NCBI GenBank assembly: GCA_016933835.1
Contig: JAFGAC010000206.1
Coordinates: 1-64,000 of the forward strand
Origin: Clostridiales bacterium
Lineage (GTDB): Bacteria > Bacillota > Clostridia > Peptostreptococcales > Acidaminobacteraceae
Direction of reading: 5' to 3'
Length of the DNA stretch: 64,000 nucleotides
In this document: in pieces, positions 46,004 to 54,599 of the stretch
How positions within the stretch are numbered: position 1 is the first letter of the stretch
Layout: each line of letters begins with the position of its first letter
Notes under the pieces: generated by a model
What the model was told of the DNA's origin: nothing
The model's input: the letters and a program-made list of their open reading frames with translations, nothing else
Database searches by the model: none
Translations under genes and position numbers: made by a program

Positions 46004-46267
46004 ATGGCTAACATTAAATCTGCTGAAAAGAGAATTAAAGTTATCGCTAAAAAAACTGCTATTAACAAGTCTCGTAAATCAGAATTAAAAACTGTTATTA
46101 AAAAGTTTAATGAAGCTGTTGATTCAGGTGATAAGACATTAGCGGAGAATAGATTTAAACTTGCAGAAAAAACTTTGATGCAAACTGCTAAAGACAATAC
46201 AATACATAAAAATGCTGCATCTAGAAAAGTTTCAAGATTATCAAAAAAATTAAACAAAATGGCATAA
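46004..46267 (+). CDS. rpsT: Ribosomal protein bS20
   Basis: An 87-residue, very basic helical protein of the small subunit. MANIKSAEKRIKVIAKKTAINKSRKSELKT is split over residues 1-30 and matches the family closely. The frame extends three codons upstream to a GTG, but those codons follow GGAGG too closely; the ATG at 46004 has the right spacing. It is convergent with holA and divergent from lepA, as in many Firmicutes. Confidence 0.96.
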   Translation: MANIKSAEKRIKVIAKKTAINKSRKSELKTVIKKFNEAVDSGDKTLAENRFKLAEKTLMQTAKDNTIHKNAASRKVSRLSKKLNKMA

Positions 46268-46315
46268 TAGTTCAACAACATTTTTTATATTCACCGTCAA
46301 GATATAAAAAACAGT

Positions 46316-46346
46316 GCGTACCTTATCAAAATAGGTACGCTTTTTT
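46316..46346. terminator. Bidirectional terminator between rpsT and holA
   Basis: GCGTACCT (46316-46323) and AGGTACGC (46333-46340) are perfectly paired and followed rightwards by six T residues; leftwards a T-run follows after five bases (GCACTGTTTTTT). The holA stop is inside it. Confidence 0.88.
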
Positions 46347-47358
46347 ATTTGCTCATTGTCAAATTTATAAACAAACTCTCCACATGTGCCCTTTTATTTA
46401 CCCCTTCACTTTTGGAAATGATTTCATAATCAATGCACTTCCCCAACGCCTCCATCAAATAACCGCGACTCATTTTCGAAGTTCTCTTCAATATTAATTT
46501 AACCGGATATGAAGATTTAAAAGCAAGAATTTCTTGAATGCTATCAAGAGGATGCCCTTTTAGATGAAGTATTTTTGCCAACAGCATATTGTGATATTGT
46601 TTAGTCATAAGTGGTAGAATTTCATAAGAATTATGACCTTTTTTCATTAATTCATCCAACTTTTGCATACTCATTTGAATATTTCCTTCTACAAGATAAT
46701 CTGTCAACGCAAAAATATTCATTTCTAACGGCATTACCATGATTTCTTTTAAATGTTCTATCTCTATAAACTCATATGGCAATGATGTAATTTTTTTAAT
46801 CTCATTCTCCATTTGATAAAGACTTATTGTTTGATTTCTATCATTGTACATTGAATAATTGATAAAAAAATCAAGAGACTGATTGGATATTTTTTTGCCG
46901 TATTCATTAAATTTTTTCACAACCCATTTTTTAAAATCGTTTTCGCTTAGTTTTTCAAACTCAACAATTTCAATTTTTTTCTTTTTAAAAAGCTTATATG
47001 CCTTTGACATTTTATTATTAAAAGTAAAAATATTAACGCATCCAATTGCGTGGTGACTTACTTCAATAAGTTTTTCAATTTGTTCATCAGATAAATTCAT
47101 TTGATCCAAATTTTCAATTACTTGTATTTTATGTTCACTCATCACTGGTAATGTTAAAATACCATTTACAATTTGATCATAATTAGAACTAATGCCATCA
47201 TAGTAGCCAAAATTGAATACATAAAGTTCTGGATTCAAGTAATCAGATTTTATACGCTCAATTGTATGATCATAAAGATACGCTTCGCGATTAATCATAA
47301 CGTACAAGCTTTCCAATGATCTTGTTTTAGATTTTTTAATCACTTCAAGATAATTCAT
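46345..47358 (-). CDS. holA: DNA polymerase III delta subunit
   Basis: A 337-residue clamp-loader subunit that opens the sliding clamp. The layout is typical: N-terminal AAA-like domain with YVMINREAYLYDHTIERI, the middle LMKKGHNSYEILPLMTKQYHNML and the final helical collar. It follows comEC by ten bases; AGGAG lies only two bases from the ATG. The order comEC-holA-rpsT is common in Firmicutes. Confidence 0.9.
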   Translation of the reverse strand: MNYLEVIKKSKTRSLESLYVMINREAYLYDHTIERIKSDYLNPELYVFNFGYYDGISSNYDQIVNGILTLPVMSEHKIQVIENLDQMNLSDEQIEKLIEVSHHAIGCVNIFTFNNKMSKAYKLFKKKKIEIVEFEKLSENDFKKWVVKKFNEYGKKISNQSLDFFINYSMYNDRNQTISLYQMENEIKKITSLPYEFIEIEHLKEIMVMPLEMNIFALTDYLVEGNIQMSMQKLDELMKKGHNSYEILPLMTKQYHNMLLAKILHLKGHPLDSIQEILAFKSSYPVKLILKRTSKMSRGYLMEALGKCIDYEIISKSEGVNKRAHVESLFINLTMSK

Positions 47359-47368
47359 TTCATTTCTC

Positions 47369-49465
47369 CTAAAAAAATTTATATAATAAACGGTCGTCTT
47401 TAATTTTAATCATGATTGTTCCAACTTTATCAGTTCTTAAAACTTTCCCAGAATATCTTTCCAGTCTTTCGATTGCCTCTAAATGAGGGTGTCCATATTG
47501 ATTGTTTTCCCCAACCGATACCACAGATATAGCAGGGTTTATTTTTTTTAGAAACTCTTCTGACGATGATGTTTTGGATCCATGGTGAGATACTTTAAGC
47601 AATGTCATATTTTTTACTTGTAAATTCTTTTCAATATCAGAGGAAATATCCCCTGTAGTTAAAAGATCAATTCCATTGTATTTAATCCACAAAACTTGCG
47701 ATAAATCATTTTCATCTTTTACCAATGATGAATTTTCAGGACTTAATACTTTAATGTCAATGTTTTTAAAATCAATCAAATCATTTTTTATTAATTCTAC
47801 TTTATGATTATATACTAATTTCATGTCTTTTAAAACTGAATCATCATTAATAAACAAACATTCAATAGAGATTTGCTGCAAGTATTTAAGGCCTCCATAA
47901 TGGTCTAAATGACCATGGCTGATAAAAGCCGCAGACAGTGACTTTACTCCTAGTACATCCAAATAGTTTTTTACATCAATATATGACCCTGCATCAATGA
48001 GTATTTTTTCTTTGTGATCATTAATTAGCAAGCTATCCCCATTACCTACATCGAAAAAGAAGATACCTTCTTCAAAATATCGATAAGTCATGCTGTTGAC
48101 AAAAAATAGAAAAGCCACTGAAAATACAGCCATCCAGTATTTCATATTCAAAAAACAATTATACAATTCTTCATTTTCCTTGATTATAAAATAAATGAAA
48201 AAAACAAAATAATAAGCGGCTAAAATAGGAGTATTCCAATAAAACAGTTTAATATTCAGAAAAGTATAATTCGATAGCCAATCGAGAACAGATATAATCG
48301 ATTCATACCCTATCTGCACAAATCGATTCAGTAGATCAATATTTAAAGGCAGTATAGCCACAAGTGCTGTCATTGGTAATAATCCACTCATGACAGCAAT
48401 AATTAAAATATTTAGAGGTATTGTCAAAATATTAAAACTCACGTCCATAGTCATTAATATAGGAAATATTCCAATATAAACTTTTAAAATCTGCATCCAA
48501 CTTTCATCCTGAGCTAATGAAAATGCAGCAATGAAGCTTAATTGATAGCTGATTGAAACACTGTAATAGGGATTATAAATCAAAAACAAGATATTTAAAA
48601 CAGCCAACGCTGACATACTGTCATATTTCTCATTTGAAACAATACTCAGCTCTTTCAACAATCTTTGCCCTACTGCTCTCAATATTGAAACATGGTAGCC
48701 CGATAGAAAAGTAAGACTCAGTAAAATTATCAATACTATAGTTTTTCTAATAAAGTAAAATATTCTAATACGCATAAGTAAACTGTCAATACTTTGAGCA
48801 ATAATTGAGACATGAAGACCTGAAACAACTAGCAAGTGCGATAATCCAAACAATGTAAAAATATTTTTAGTGTTTTTATCCAAAGTCTCCTTAATACCAA
48901 AAAACATTGTAAAAATAAGATTGCCTGAATCTCCAAATTTTCTTATAAGTCTATCACGCAAATTTGTTAAAATCTTATATTTTAAAGTCGGACCATTTGA
49001 TTCAATCAATTCAAATTTCTCAATATCCAAAGTAAAGAAAATATTTTTAGCAGCCAAATAAGCACCTGTGTTGAATACAGCCATTTGTGGCTTTCGCTCA
49101 ATTTTTTCTACTCTTCCAAAAACTGATATTTCATCACCATCATTTATTGGTTCAACATACTCATCGATTAATAGTTTTCGATTTGTACCCTCTACAATAA
49201 AATAAAATGTTTCATTGTCCTTCAAGTCAACTGAAATGACAGTCCCTTCTAAAAATTGTTCACCTTCAGTGAAAGAAATTTTATAAAATGAAGAAAGCAT
49301 CATTAAAATCATAATGACAACAATAATAAAAATAGGCACCTGAGACTTATAAAAAAGTATCAAAGTACCTATTGTCAGGTAAAGAAAAATATAATAATGC
49401 TCTCGTACGAAGGCGAGTGCCAACACATAAAAAATCATACTCAATATCATTAATTGTCTTCTCAT
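47369..49465 (-). CDS. comEC: ComEC/Rec2 family DNA uptake channel protein
   Basis: A 698-residue membrane protein forming the channel for single-stranded DNA uptake in transformation. Several N-terminal helices and an OB-like loop (about 70-125) precede the competence domain with LSHLLVVSGLHVS (208-220), many helices to about 460, then a metallo-beta-lactamase-like domain with FDVGNGDS (471-478) and HGHLDH (517-522). It is full length, so natural competence is conceivable, although other com genes are not in the window. The ribosome binding site is weak. Confidence 0.93.
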   Translation of the reverse strand: MRRQLMILSMIFYVLALAFVREHYYIFLYLTIGTLILFYKSQVPIFIIVVIMILMMLSSFYKISFTEGEQFLEGTVISVDLKDNETFYFIVEGTNRKLLIDEYVEPINDGDEISVFGRVEKIERKPQMAVFNTGAYLAAKNIFFTLDIEKFELIESNGPTLKYKILTNLRDRLIRKFGDSGNLIFTMFFGIKETLDKNTKNIFTLFGLSHLLVVSGLHVSIIAQSIDSLLMRIRIFYFIRKTIVLIILLSLTFLSGYHVSILRAVGQRLLKELSIVSNEKYDSMSALAVLNILFLIYNPYYSVSISYQLSFIAAFSLAQDESWMQILKVYIGIFPILMTMDVSFNILTIPLNILIIAVMSGLLPMTALVAILPLNIDLLNRFVQIGYESIISVLDWLSNYTFLNIKLFYWNTPILAAYYFVFFIYFIIKENEELYNCFLNMKYWMAVFSVAFLFFVNSMTYRYFEEGIFFFDVGNGDSLLINDHKEKILIDAGSYIDVKNYLDVLGVKSLSAAFISHGHLDHYGGLKYLQQISIECLFINDDSVLKDMKLVYNHKVELIKNDLIDFKNIDIKVLSPENSSLVKDENDLSQVLWIKYNGIDLLTTGDISSDIEKNLQVKNMTLLKVSHHGSKTSSSEEFLKKINPAISVVSVGENNQYGHPHLEAIERLERYSGKVLRTDKVGTIMIKIKDDRLLYKFF

Positions 49466-49513
49466 ATGTTTATTATCAGATTATTCCGTAAACAATTCAA
49501 TTGATTAGCAATA

Positions 49514-50050
49514 TTATTCCTTACTGTTCATAATTTTTTTATACGTAATTCCTGTTTTTTCTAAAGCTAAAAGTACCGGTAAAGCCAATACACCTCCGCC
49601 TATACCTTGAATTATATTTGGTACCACACCAAGAAGCGAAGCCTTATAACCATACAATGCAGATTCAAAAATATAATAGCCTCCTACCATGATTATTGTT
49701 CCGGCTACTACTGATATTGCAAAATAAAAAGTTTTTAAAGACAATTTTTCAACATTCTTTGATAGTGCGCGATAAATCAATCCCACGGCTAGAGCATCCA
49801 ATCCTTTAATCATAAATGTCGGAATTGCATAAATTAAATATCCTGAAAAGAAATCTGCTAAAAATGATCCAAATGCAGCAGCTAAAAATCCAAAAACATT
49901 CCCCAACAAAATTCCTGAAAGATACACTAATGTATCACCGATATGTATGTAACCTTTCGTTGGTGTAGGTACTTGAATGACCATTGTTCCAACTGTTACC
50001 ATAGCTGTGAATAAACTTGCCAATATCCATTTTTTTATATTTTTATTCAT
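49514..50050 (-). CDS. ECF transporter S component
   Basis: A 178-residue membrane protein that would bind a vitamin or precursor and use a shared ECF energising module encoded elsewhere. It has six hydrophobic segments; the pattern TPTKGYIHIGDTLVYLSGILLG and YAIPTFMIKGLDALAVGLIYR matches the PF07155-type S components. The frame is open six codons further, but GGGAGG sits eight bases before the ATG at 50050. No riboswitch precedes it, so the substrate (riboflavin, thiamine precursor, pyridoxine, etc.) is not indicated. Confidence 0.8.
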   Translation of the reverse strand: MNKNIKKWILASLFTAMVTVGTMVIQVPTPTKGYIHIGDTLVYLSGILLGNVFGFLAAAFGSFLADFFSGYLIYAIPTFMIKGLDALAVGLIYRALSKNVEKLSLKTFYFAISVVAGTIIMVGGYYIFESALYGYKASLLGVVPNIIQGIGGGVLALPVLLALEKTGITYKKIMNSKE

Positions 50051-50118
50051 AAATTTAACCTCCCACAAATGTATTTTAACATCATCTGTGCCGTAAATTA
50101 ATATAATTTAAATTTTAT

Positions 50119-51909
50119 TTATTGTTCTGTACCCATACAGCTATAAAAATTATCTATAAATTTTATTTCATCCAAAGATAAACTGTACAACTTATAGATC
50201 AAATCATTGATTTTATCAAAATTATTCATATCAGTTTTCACTTTCATTAATTCATCTAAAACATCTAAATCACTATAACTAATAGGAATCCTTTTTAAAG
50301 GGGTACTATAAAGTTCCAACATACTGCCTTTTTTCTTTCCATTATTGTACAACCAGAAATACATTAATTTAGAATTTAATATTGATACAATTATTTCAAG
50401 TTTAAATATCTCCGTTCGTGGCACTATATAATAGACGTCCGCACTCGCATAGAAATCATTTTTAGAAAGTGCAAATTTATTACAATTGCTTCTATGAGGA
50501 ACTACTATTTTAGATGTTTCAAAAATATTTTTATTTCTCGGCCATTGAAGTGCGTACCACTTTCTCAAACCGTTCTGTATTTCTCTTCTTGACAATAAAA
50601 TTTCTTTAAATTGCTTCAAATACTGATATTCTACTGAAGATTCATCTAATTCTGTATACTCATCAATATATAAAATATATTTAATAATGTTTTCTTTTAT
50701 TTGAAAATGTCCAATATCTGAGTTTTTGTAAAACTTTTTCAAATATGGTGAATCCTTCAATTTAAATTCATTGATTTCTTTTTCAGTAAGAACAAATATT
50801 CCTTGTCGTTCATATTCATTTTGAATTTTATATTTTTCTTTCTTCTTTTGATTAAGAAAATCTGCTCCAGATACAATTCCCTGATGTATTTCAAAAAAAT
50901 CACCTAGATTATATGTTCCTTCACTTTTTATCTTTTCAATCAATTCATAATCTTTTTCTGAAGTGTAGACTTGTAAATAACCACTATCAGAAAAAATTTG
51001 TTTTCTTGTAATTTCAAAAGTTTTATTCTGATTATATATCTTCACCAAATTATTTTTTTCATTTTTTAATGAAGTAATTGTAATTACACTATGCTGACCG
51101 ACAGCTTCCTTGAATAATTTCTGGTCATTAAAATTAATGATTTCCAAAATATCAATATTATTTTTAATATATTTTCTTAAATTCACAGCCCCATCAGCAG
51201 TGAAATAATAGCTAGTTGAAATTACTCCCATGATGCCGTCTGGCTTCAATACTTGCCAGCCTTTATATAAAAAATAATAGTAGAAATCCATCTTGCTTTC
51301 ATAATATTTGTTTCCAAAATCATTTTTTTTAATTTCTCTAAAGAAATCCTTATTGTTTTTTTCACCGATATAAGGCGGATTCCCTAAAACAATATCAAAC
51401 CTCTCGTTTATGTTCATTTCAAGTGTATTTCCCAATGTGATATTCAGGCACAAATCAAAGGGAAATATTTCATACATCAGCAATATTCTATTGATGTATA
51501 TCAATAACGCTTCCCACTGCAGTTCATAGGCATAGATACGCTTTAAAAGCGCTGTTCTCTCTTTGTCATCTTGCACTTCGCACTGGTTGATGTATGCAAT
51601 CAACAAATTGCCAGTCCCTGATGAAATATCAGCCACTTTCACTTTTTTCAAGTCGCCTTCATAATTTTCTAATGTTTTCAATACAATTAAATTTGCAACA
51701 TCATGAGGTGTATAAAAACTGCCTGTCAGCAATTTTTCTTCTTTCGAAACCCCTTCATGATGATCAAAATCCATAAAAATATCCAGAAAAATATTCTTTG
51801 ATTTCAACCCAAGATTATACTTTTCTTCTATGTAATTCTCATATGCATCAAAAGATAAATGGAATTTATTCAATACTTCAGAAACTGATTTCATAATTGT
51901 TATTTCCAT
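50119..51909 (-). CDS. Solitary adenine-specific DNA methyltransferase (Eco57I/TaqI-like)
   Basis: A 596-residue N6-adenine DNA methyltransferase. Motif X is GSFYTP (63-68), the SAM motif DISSGTGNLL (94-103), and catalytic motif IV NPPY (177-180). The region after about residue 330 (GDFFEIHQGIVSGADFL and PHRSNCNKFAL) looks like a TaqI-type target-recognition domain. Only about 60 residues precede motif X and no PD-(D/E)XK nuclease is visible, so it is not an obvious type IIG enzyme. No restriction gene is nearby. In architecture it resembles CamA of Clostridioides difficile, an orphan MTase affecting sporulation. Its RBS abuts a terminator hairpin (51923-51948). Confidence 0.88.
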   Translation of the reverse strand: MEITIMKSVSEVLNKFHLSFDAYENYIEEKYNLGLKSKNIFLDIFMDFDHHEGVSKEEKLLTGSFYTPHDVANLIVLKTLENYEGDLKKVKVADISSGTGNLLIAYINQCEVQDDKERTALLKRIYAYELQWEALLIYINRILLMYEIFPFDLCLNITLGNTLEMNINERFDIVLGNPPYIGEKNNKDFFREIKKNDFGNKYYESKMDFYYYFLYKGWQVLKPDGIMGVISTSYYFTADGAVNLRKYIKNNIDILEIINFNDQKLFKEAVGQHSVITITSLKNEKNNLVKIYNQNKTFEITRKQIFSDSGYLQVYTSEKDYELIEKIKSEGTYNLGDFFEIHQGIVSGADFLNQKKKEKYKIQNEYERQGIFVLTEKEINEFKLKDSPYLKKFYKNSDIGHFQIKENIIKYILYIDEYTELDESSVEYQYLKQFKEILLSRREIQNGLRKWYALQWPRNKNIFETSKIVVPHRSNCNKFALSKNDFYASADVYYIVPRTEIFKLEIIVSILNSKLMYFWLYNNGKKKGSMLELYSTPLKRIPISYSDLDVLDELMKVKTDMNNFDKINDLIYKLYSLSLDEIKFIDNFYSCMGTEQ

Positions 51910-51922
51910 TTAAAATACCTCC

Positions 51923-51948
51923 AAAAAAAGTTTGGCTTTAGCCAAACT
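51923..51948 (-). terminator. Intrinsic terminator abutting the methyltransferase RBS
   Basis: Read leftwards, AGTTTGGC (51948-51941) pairs perfectly with GCCAAACT (51936-51929) around TAAA and is followed by seven T residues that run into the GGAGG of the methyltransferase gene. It lies immediately after the stop of the 135-residue gene. Confidence 0.85.
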
Positions 51949-52356
51949 CTATTTTTTTAGGGCATATCTATCTTGCCCAATCTTTTTTACACCAGGTAGT
52001 TGTTGAATAATTTCATCCACTACTAAATCAATATCTCTTATTGCCATATCAATACCTTTTTTCTTAAGATACTTCATGATTGTGATCAAGCGAATATAAT
52101 AATGATTTGGATTTTTAAAAAAAGGATGTCTTAAAATTAGATTTTTTATTTTTTCTTTGTCAACAACTGCTTTTTTCTCAATGATTTCTTCGACTCCATT
52201 AATTAAATCATTGATTTTGATTGATGGATTTTCATGGTTTTCCATAATGTTCTTGATATCATTTATTATATCTTCAACAGTAACGTCACAATTTTCCAAT
52301 GACATATACTCATCTCTATCGTCTTTCTGATCAGGTTTACCCGAAGGTAATTCCAT
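51949..52356 (-). CDS. Unrecognised 135-residue protein upstream of the DNA methyltransferase
   Basis: I do not recognise this protein. Its N-terminus is hydrophilic and acidic (KPDQKDDRDEYMSLENCD). The rest is predicted helical, with IKNLILRHPFFKNPNHYY in the middle and a C-terminal part ending LPGVKKIGQDRYALKK that could be a small winged-helix-like fold. There is no signal peptide or membrane segment. AAAGGAG lies before the ATG. It sits between a second unknown gene (61 bases upstream) and the methyltransferase, with a terminator right after its stop. Confidence 0.65.
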   Translation of the reverse strand: MELPSGKPDQKDDRDEYMSLENCDVTVEDIINDIKNIMENHENPSIKINDLINGVEEIIEKKAVVDKEKIKNLILRHPFFKNPNHYYIRLITIMKYLKKKGIDMAIRDIDLVVDEIIQQLPGVKKIGQDRYALKK

Positions 52357-52417
52357 TTTAAATCTCCTTTCAACTACTTTTTACTTCATCTATTATTTTA
52401 CTATTTTAAGAGCAAAT

Positions 52418-53317
52418 TTACAATAGGTCTTCTACTACTACAACTTGATCTGTTAAATGAATCAAAGTATTTTCAAATAATATTTCAATAATAACTTTCC
52501 CTCGTTCAAGTGCTTCTGCCGTAATAAAATCAAATTCAAGTTTACTTTTCAAATCTATAATTTCTCCTAAAACAACACCATCATCTATTAATTGATAAAT
52601 ACCCTCATCAGCAGCAATTATTCTTATTCCCTCACTACCTTTCAGAACTTTATCAACACTTGAGCGATTTTCTATAATATAAACTGCTTCATAAATATCA
52701 TAATTTTCAACTTCATCAGCTGCATTAACTAATTCATCGACTATATTGGCAAAAGCATAAAGCAGAAATGAATTCCTGTCAATGAATTCATCAATATTCA
52801 AATATCCTATCAGGTCTTTTGATTCGTTGAATTTACCCATTATTCCCTTAATTAAGTGATCTTTATACCCACCATGAAAAACAGTCATCTCATCAACATA
52901 GTAATATTGATTGCCATTTTTATAAATTCTAGCAAAAATAATACCCGTCTCATCTAAAAGTTCATCATTTAAAATAGAATAATCCGATTTATCGAAAATA
53001 TCCTTCAAAATGAATCCACTTGCTGTTTTTACTACTACAAAGTATGAAATCTTTGAATTGTTGAACACATTGTATAAATCTTCATCAATTGAATGATTAG
53101 CTTTATATATATCAATTAAGTTATATTTGTTTTCAAATAAATAATCATGTATAATCCAATCGTTAAATCCATTAACTCCTACAAGATCAGATATCTGACC
53201 TTCTAAAGTAAATATTGTATGAGCCTTTCGAATTTCGTTTTCCAATAAATCAGTTGACAAAAAATTCAAAAGTTTAACTTTTAAATCCAAAATTTTTTCT
53301 ATATTTTCAGTGATCAA
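52418..53317 (-). CDS. Unrecognised 299-residue cytoplasmic protein
   Basis: I cannot assign a family. The protein is acidic and soluble-looking, with no signal or membrane segment. It alternates helices with short strands (YFVVVKTASGFILKDIFD, IIFARIYKNGNQYYYVDEM). A Leu/Ile/Val-rich C-terminus ends DQVVVVEDLL. The start is TTG at 53317 with AGAGGTGG about six bases away; there is no ATG or GTG nearby. It is divergent from alaX over a very short shared promoter region and leads the 135-residue gene and the methyltransferase. Confidence 0.7.
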   Translation of the reverse strand: MITENIEKILDLKVKLLNFLSTDLLENEIRKAHTIFTLEGQISDLVGVNGFNDWIIHDYLFENKYNLIDIYKANHSIDEDLYNVFNNSKISYFVVVKTASGFILKDIFDKSDYSILNDELLDETGIIFARIYKNGNQYYYVDEMTVFHGGYKDHLIKGIMGKFNESKDLIGYLNIDEFIDRNSFLLYAFANIVDELVNAADEVENYDIYEAVYIIENRSSVDKVLKGSEGIRIIAADEGIYQLIDDGVVLGEIIDLKSKLEFDFITAEALERGKVIIEILFENTLIHLTDQVVVVEDLL

Positions 53318-53319
53318 AT

Positions 53320-53375
53320 TTTACCACCTCTCATTAGTATTGTATAATGATAACTGAATAGATTGAATTTCGCAA
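53320..53375. promoter_or_regulatory. Overlapping divergent promoters of alaX and the 299-residue gene
   Basis: Rightwards: TTTACC (53320-53325) and a perfect TATAAT (53343-53348), 17 bases apart, leading to alaX. Leftwards: TTGCGA (53375-53370) and TATCAT (53352-53347), 17 bases apart. The two -10 elements overlap, so the promoters should compete. The alaX -35 also lies against the ribosome binding site of the leftward gene. Confidence 0.5.
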
Positions 53376-53390
53376 TAGGAGGAGTATAAA

Positions 53391-54587
53391 ATGACAGAAA
53401 AATTATTTTTAAAGGATTCTTACGTACAGGAATTCCATGCTGACATAATCAACATTACAGAAGAAAATCAACTTTATAAAATTGAATTGAATCGAACATA
53501 TTTTTATCCAGAAGGTGGAGGGCAGCCTTCTGATAATGGATTTATTGACTCTTCAGAAATATTTGATGTTCAATATGAAAATAATCACATAATTCATTTT
53601 TCAAAAAGTAAACCTTCAAATCTAAAAAATGTAGTTTGCAAGATTAATTGGGATAATAGATTTGATTTGATGCAGCAGCATACCGGACAGCATATACTTT
53701 CTGCTGCGTTCGAGAAGTTGTTTGAAGCAAATACTGTAGGTTTCCACTTAAGCAATGACTATGTCACTATTGATTTAGATAAAAGACTGACAATGGTCCA
53801 AGTAATTTCAGCTGAAAATCTCAGTAATGAGATCATCTATAACAATCTAGCAGTGAAAACTCATTATCCAAATGAGAAAGAATTAGATGAAATGCCACTA
53901 AGGAAACCACCAAAAGTAACTGCGGATATAAGAATAACTGAAGTAACTGGTTTTGATTTTTCACCATGTGGAGGTACTCATGTAAACTTCACAGGTGAGA
54001 TAGGGATTATAAAAATAAAAAAAATAGAAAATCACAAAGACGGCATTAGAGTAGAATTTATTTCCGGTTCAAGAGCGCTGAAAGACTATCAATTTAAAAA
54101 TGAACTTATTTATAAATTAGCGATTGATTTATCTGTAAAACCCGATGAAGTGGAAATCAGTTATGAAAAAATGAAATTTGAAATGACTGCTTTAAAAAGT
54201 GAAATAAAAGATTTAAAAGAACAGCTGATAGACTTTAAGATTCAAGAGCTCGTTCAACAAGCGCAATCATTAAATCATGTTAAAATAATAACTCATCTCT
54301 TTACAGATATTGATATGTCATCTATGAAGAGAATATCTGCTTCAATTGTAAGTCAAGCAAACTTTATTACATTATTCGCACTTGTCACTGATGATGTCAA
54401 ACTATTATTTGCAAAATCAGCAGATGTTGATTACAACATGAAAGAACTCATTCAAAAACCACTGATATTGATTTCAGGTCGAGGTGGCGGAAATCAATCA
54501 GCTGCCCAAGGAGGAGGACCAAATATTGATGGTGCAAAAAGTGCACTCCAAACTGCATTTGAACATTTAAACAGCCTCTTATCCTAG
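53391..54587 (+). CDS. Alanyl-tRNA editing hydrolase AlaX, long type
   Basis: A 398-residue freestanding editing protein that should remove Ser or Gly from mischarged tRNA-Ala. The metal-binding motifs are HTGQH (97-101) and SPCGGTH (191-197); FYPEGGGQPSD marks the N-terminal domain. The C-terminal DHHA1 domain has GRGGGNQSAAQGGGPN (about 363-378). The length corresponds to the AlaX-L class. AGGAGG precedes the ATG. It ends in a terminator shared with the convergent MBL hydrolase gene. Confidence 0.9.
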   Translation: MTEKLFLKDSYVQEFHADIINITEENQLYKIELNRTYFYPEGGGQPSDNGFIDSSEIFDVQYENNHIIHFSKSKPSNLKNVVCKINWDNRFDLMQQHTGQHILSAAFEKLFEANTVGFHLSNDYVTIDLDKRLTMVQVISAENLSNEIIYNNLAVKTHYPNEKELDEMPLRKPPKVTADIRITEVTGFDFSPCGGTHVNFTGEIGIIKIKKIENHKDGIRVEFISGSRALKDYQFKNELIYKLAIDLSVKPDEVEISYEKMKFEMTALKSEIKDLKEQLIDFKIQELVQQAQSLNHVKIITHLFTDIDMSSMKRISASIVSQANFITLFALVTDDVKLLFAKSADVDYNMKELIQKPLILISGRGGGNQSAAQGGGPNIDGAKSALQTAFEHLNSLLS

Positions 54588-54599
54588 AGGCTGTTTTTT
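54570..54599. terminator. Terminator shared by alaX and the MBL hydrolase gene
   Basis: AACAGCCTCT (54570-54579) and AGAGGCTGTT (54586-54595) are perfectly paired and followed rightwards by six T residues. Both stop codons lie inside the hairpin, the two reading frames overlapping by nine bases. Confidence 0.88.

Noticed and set aside
50119-51909. Methyltransferase as a type IIG restriction-modification enzyme
   Set aside because: Only about 60 residues precede motif X and none resemble a PD-(D/E)XK nuclease, so I describe it as solitary, pending a profile search.
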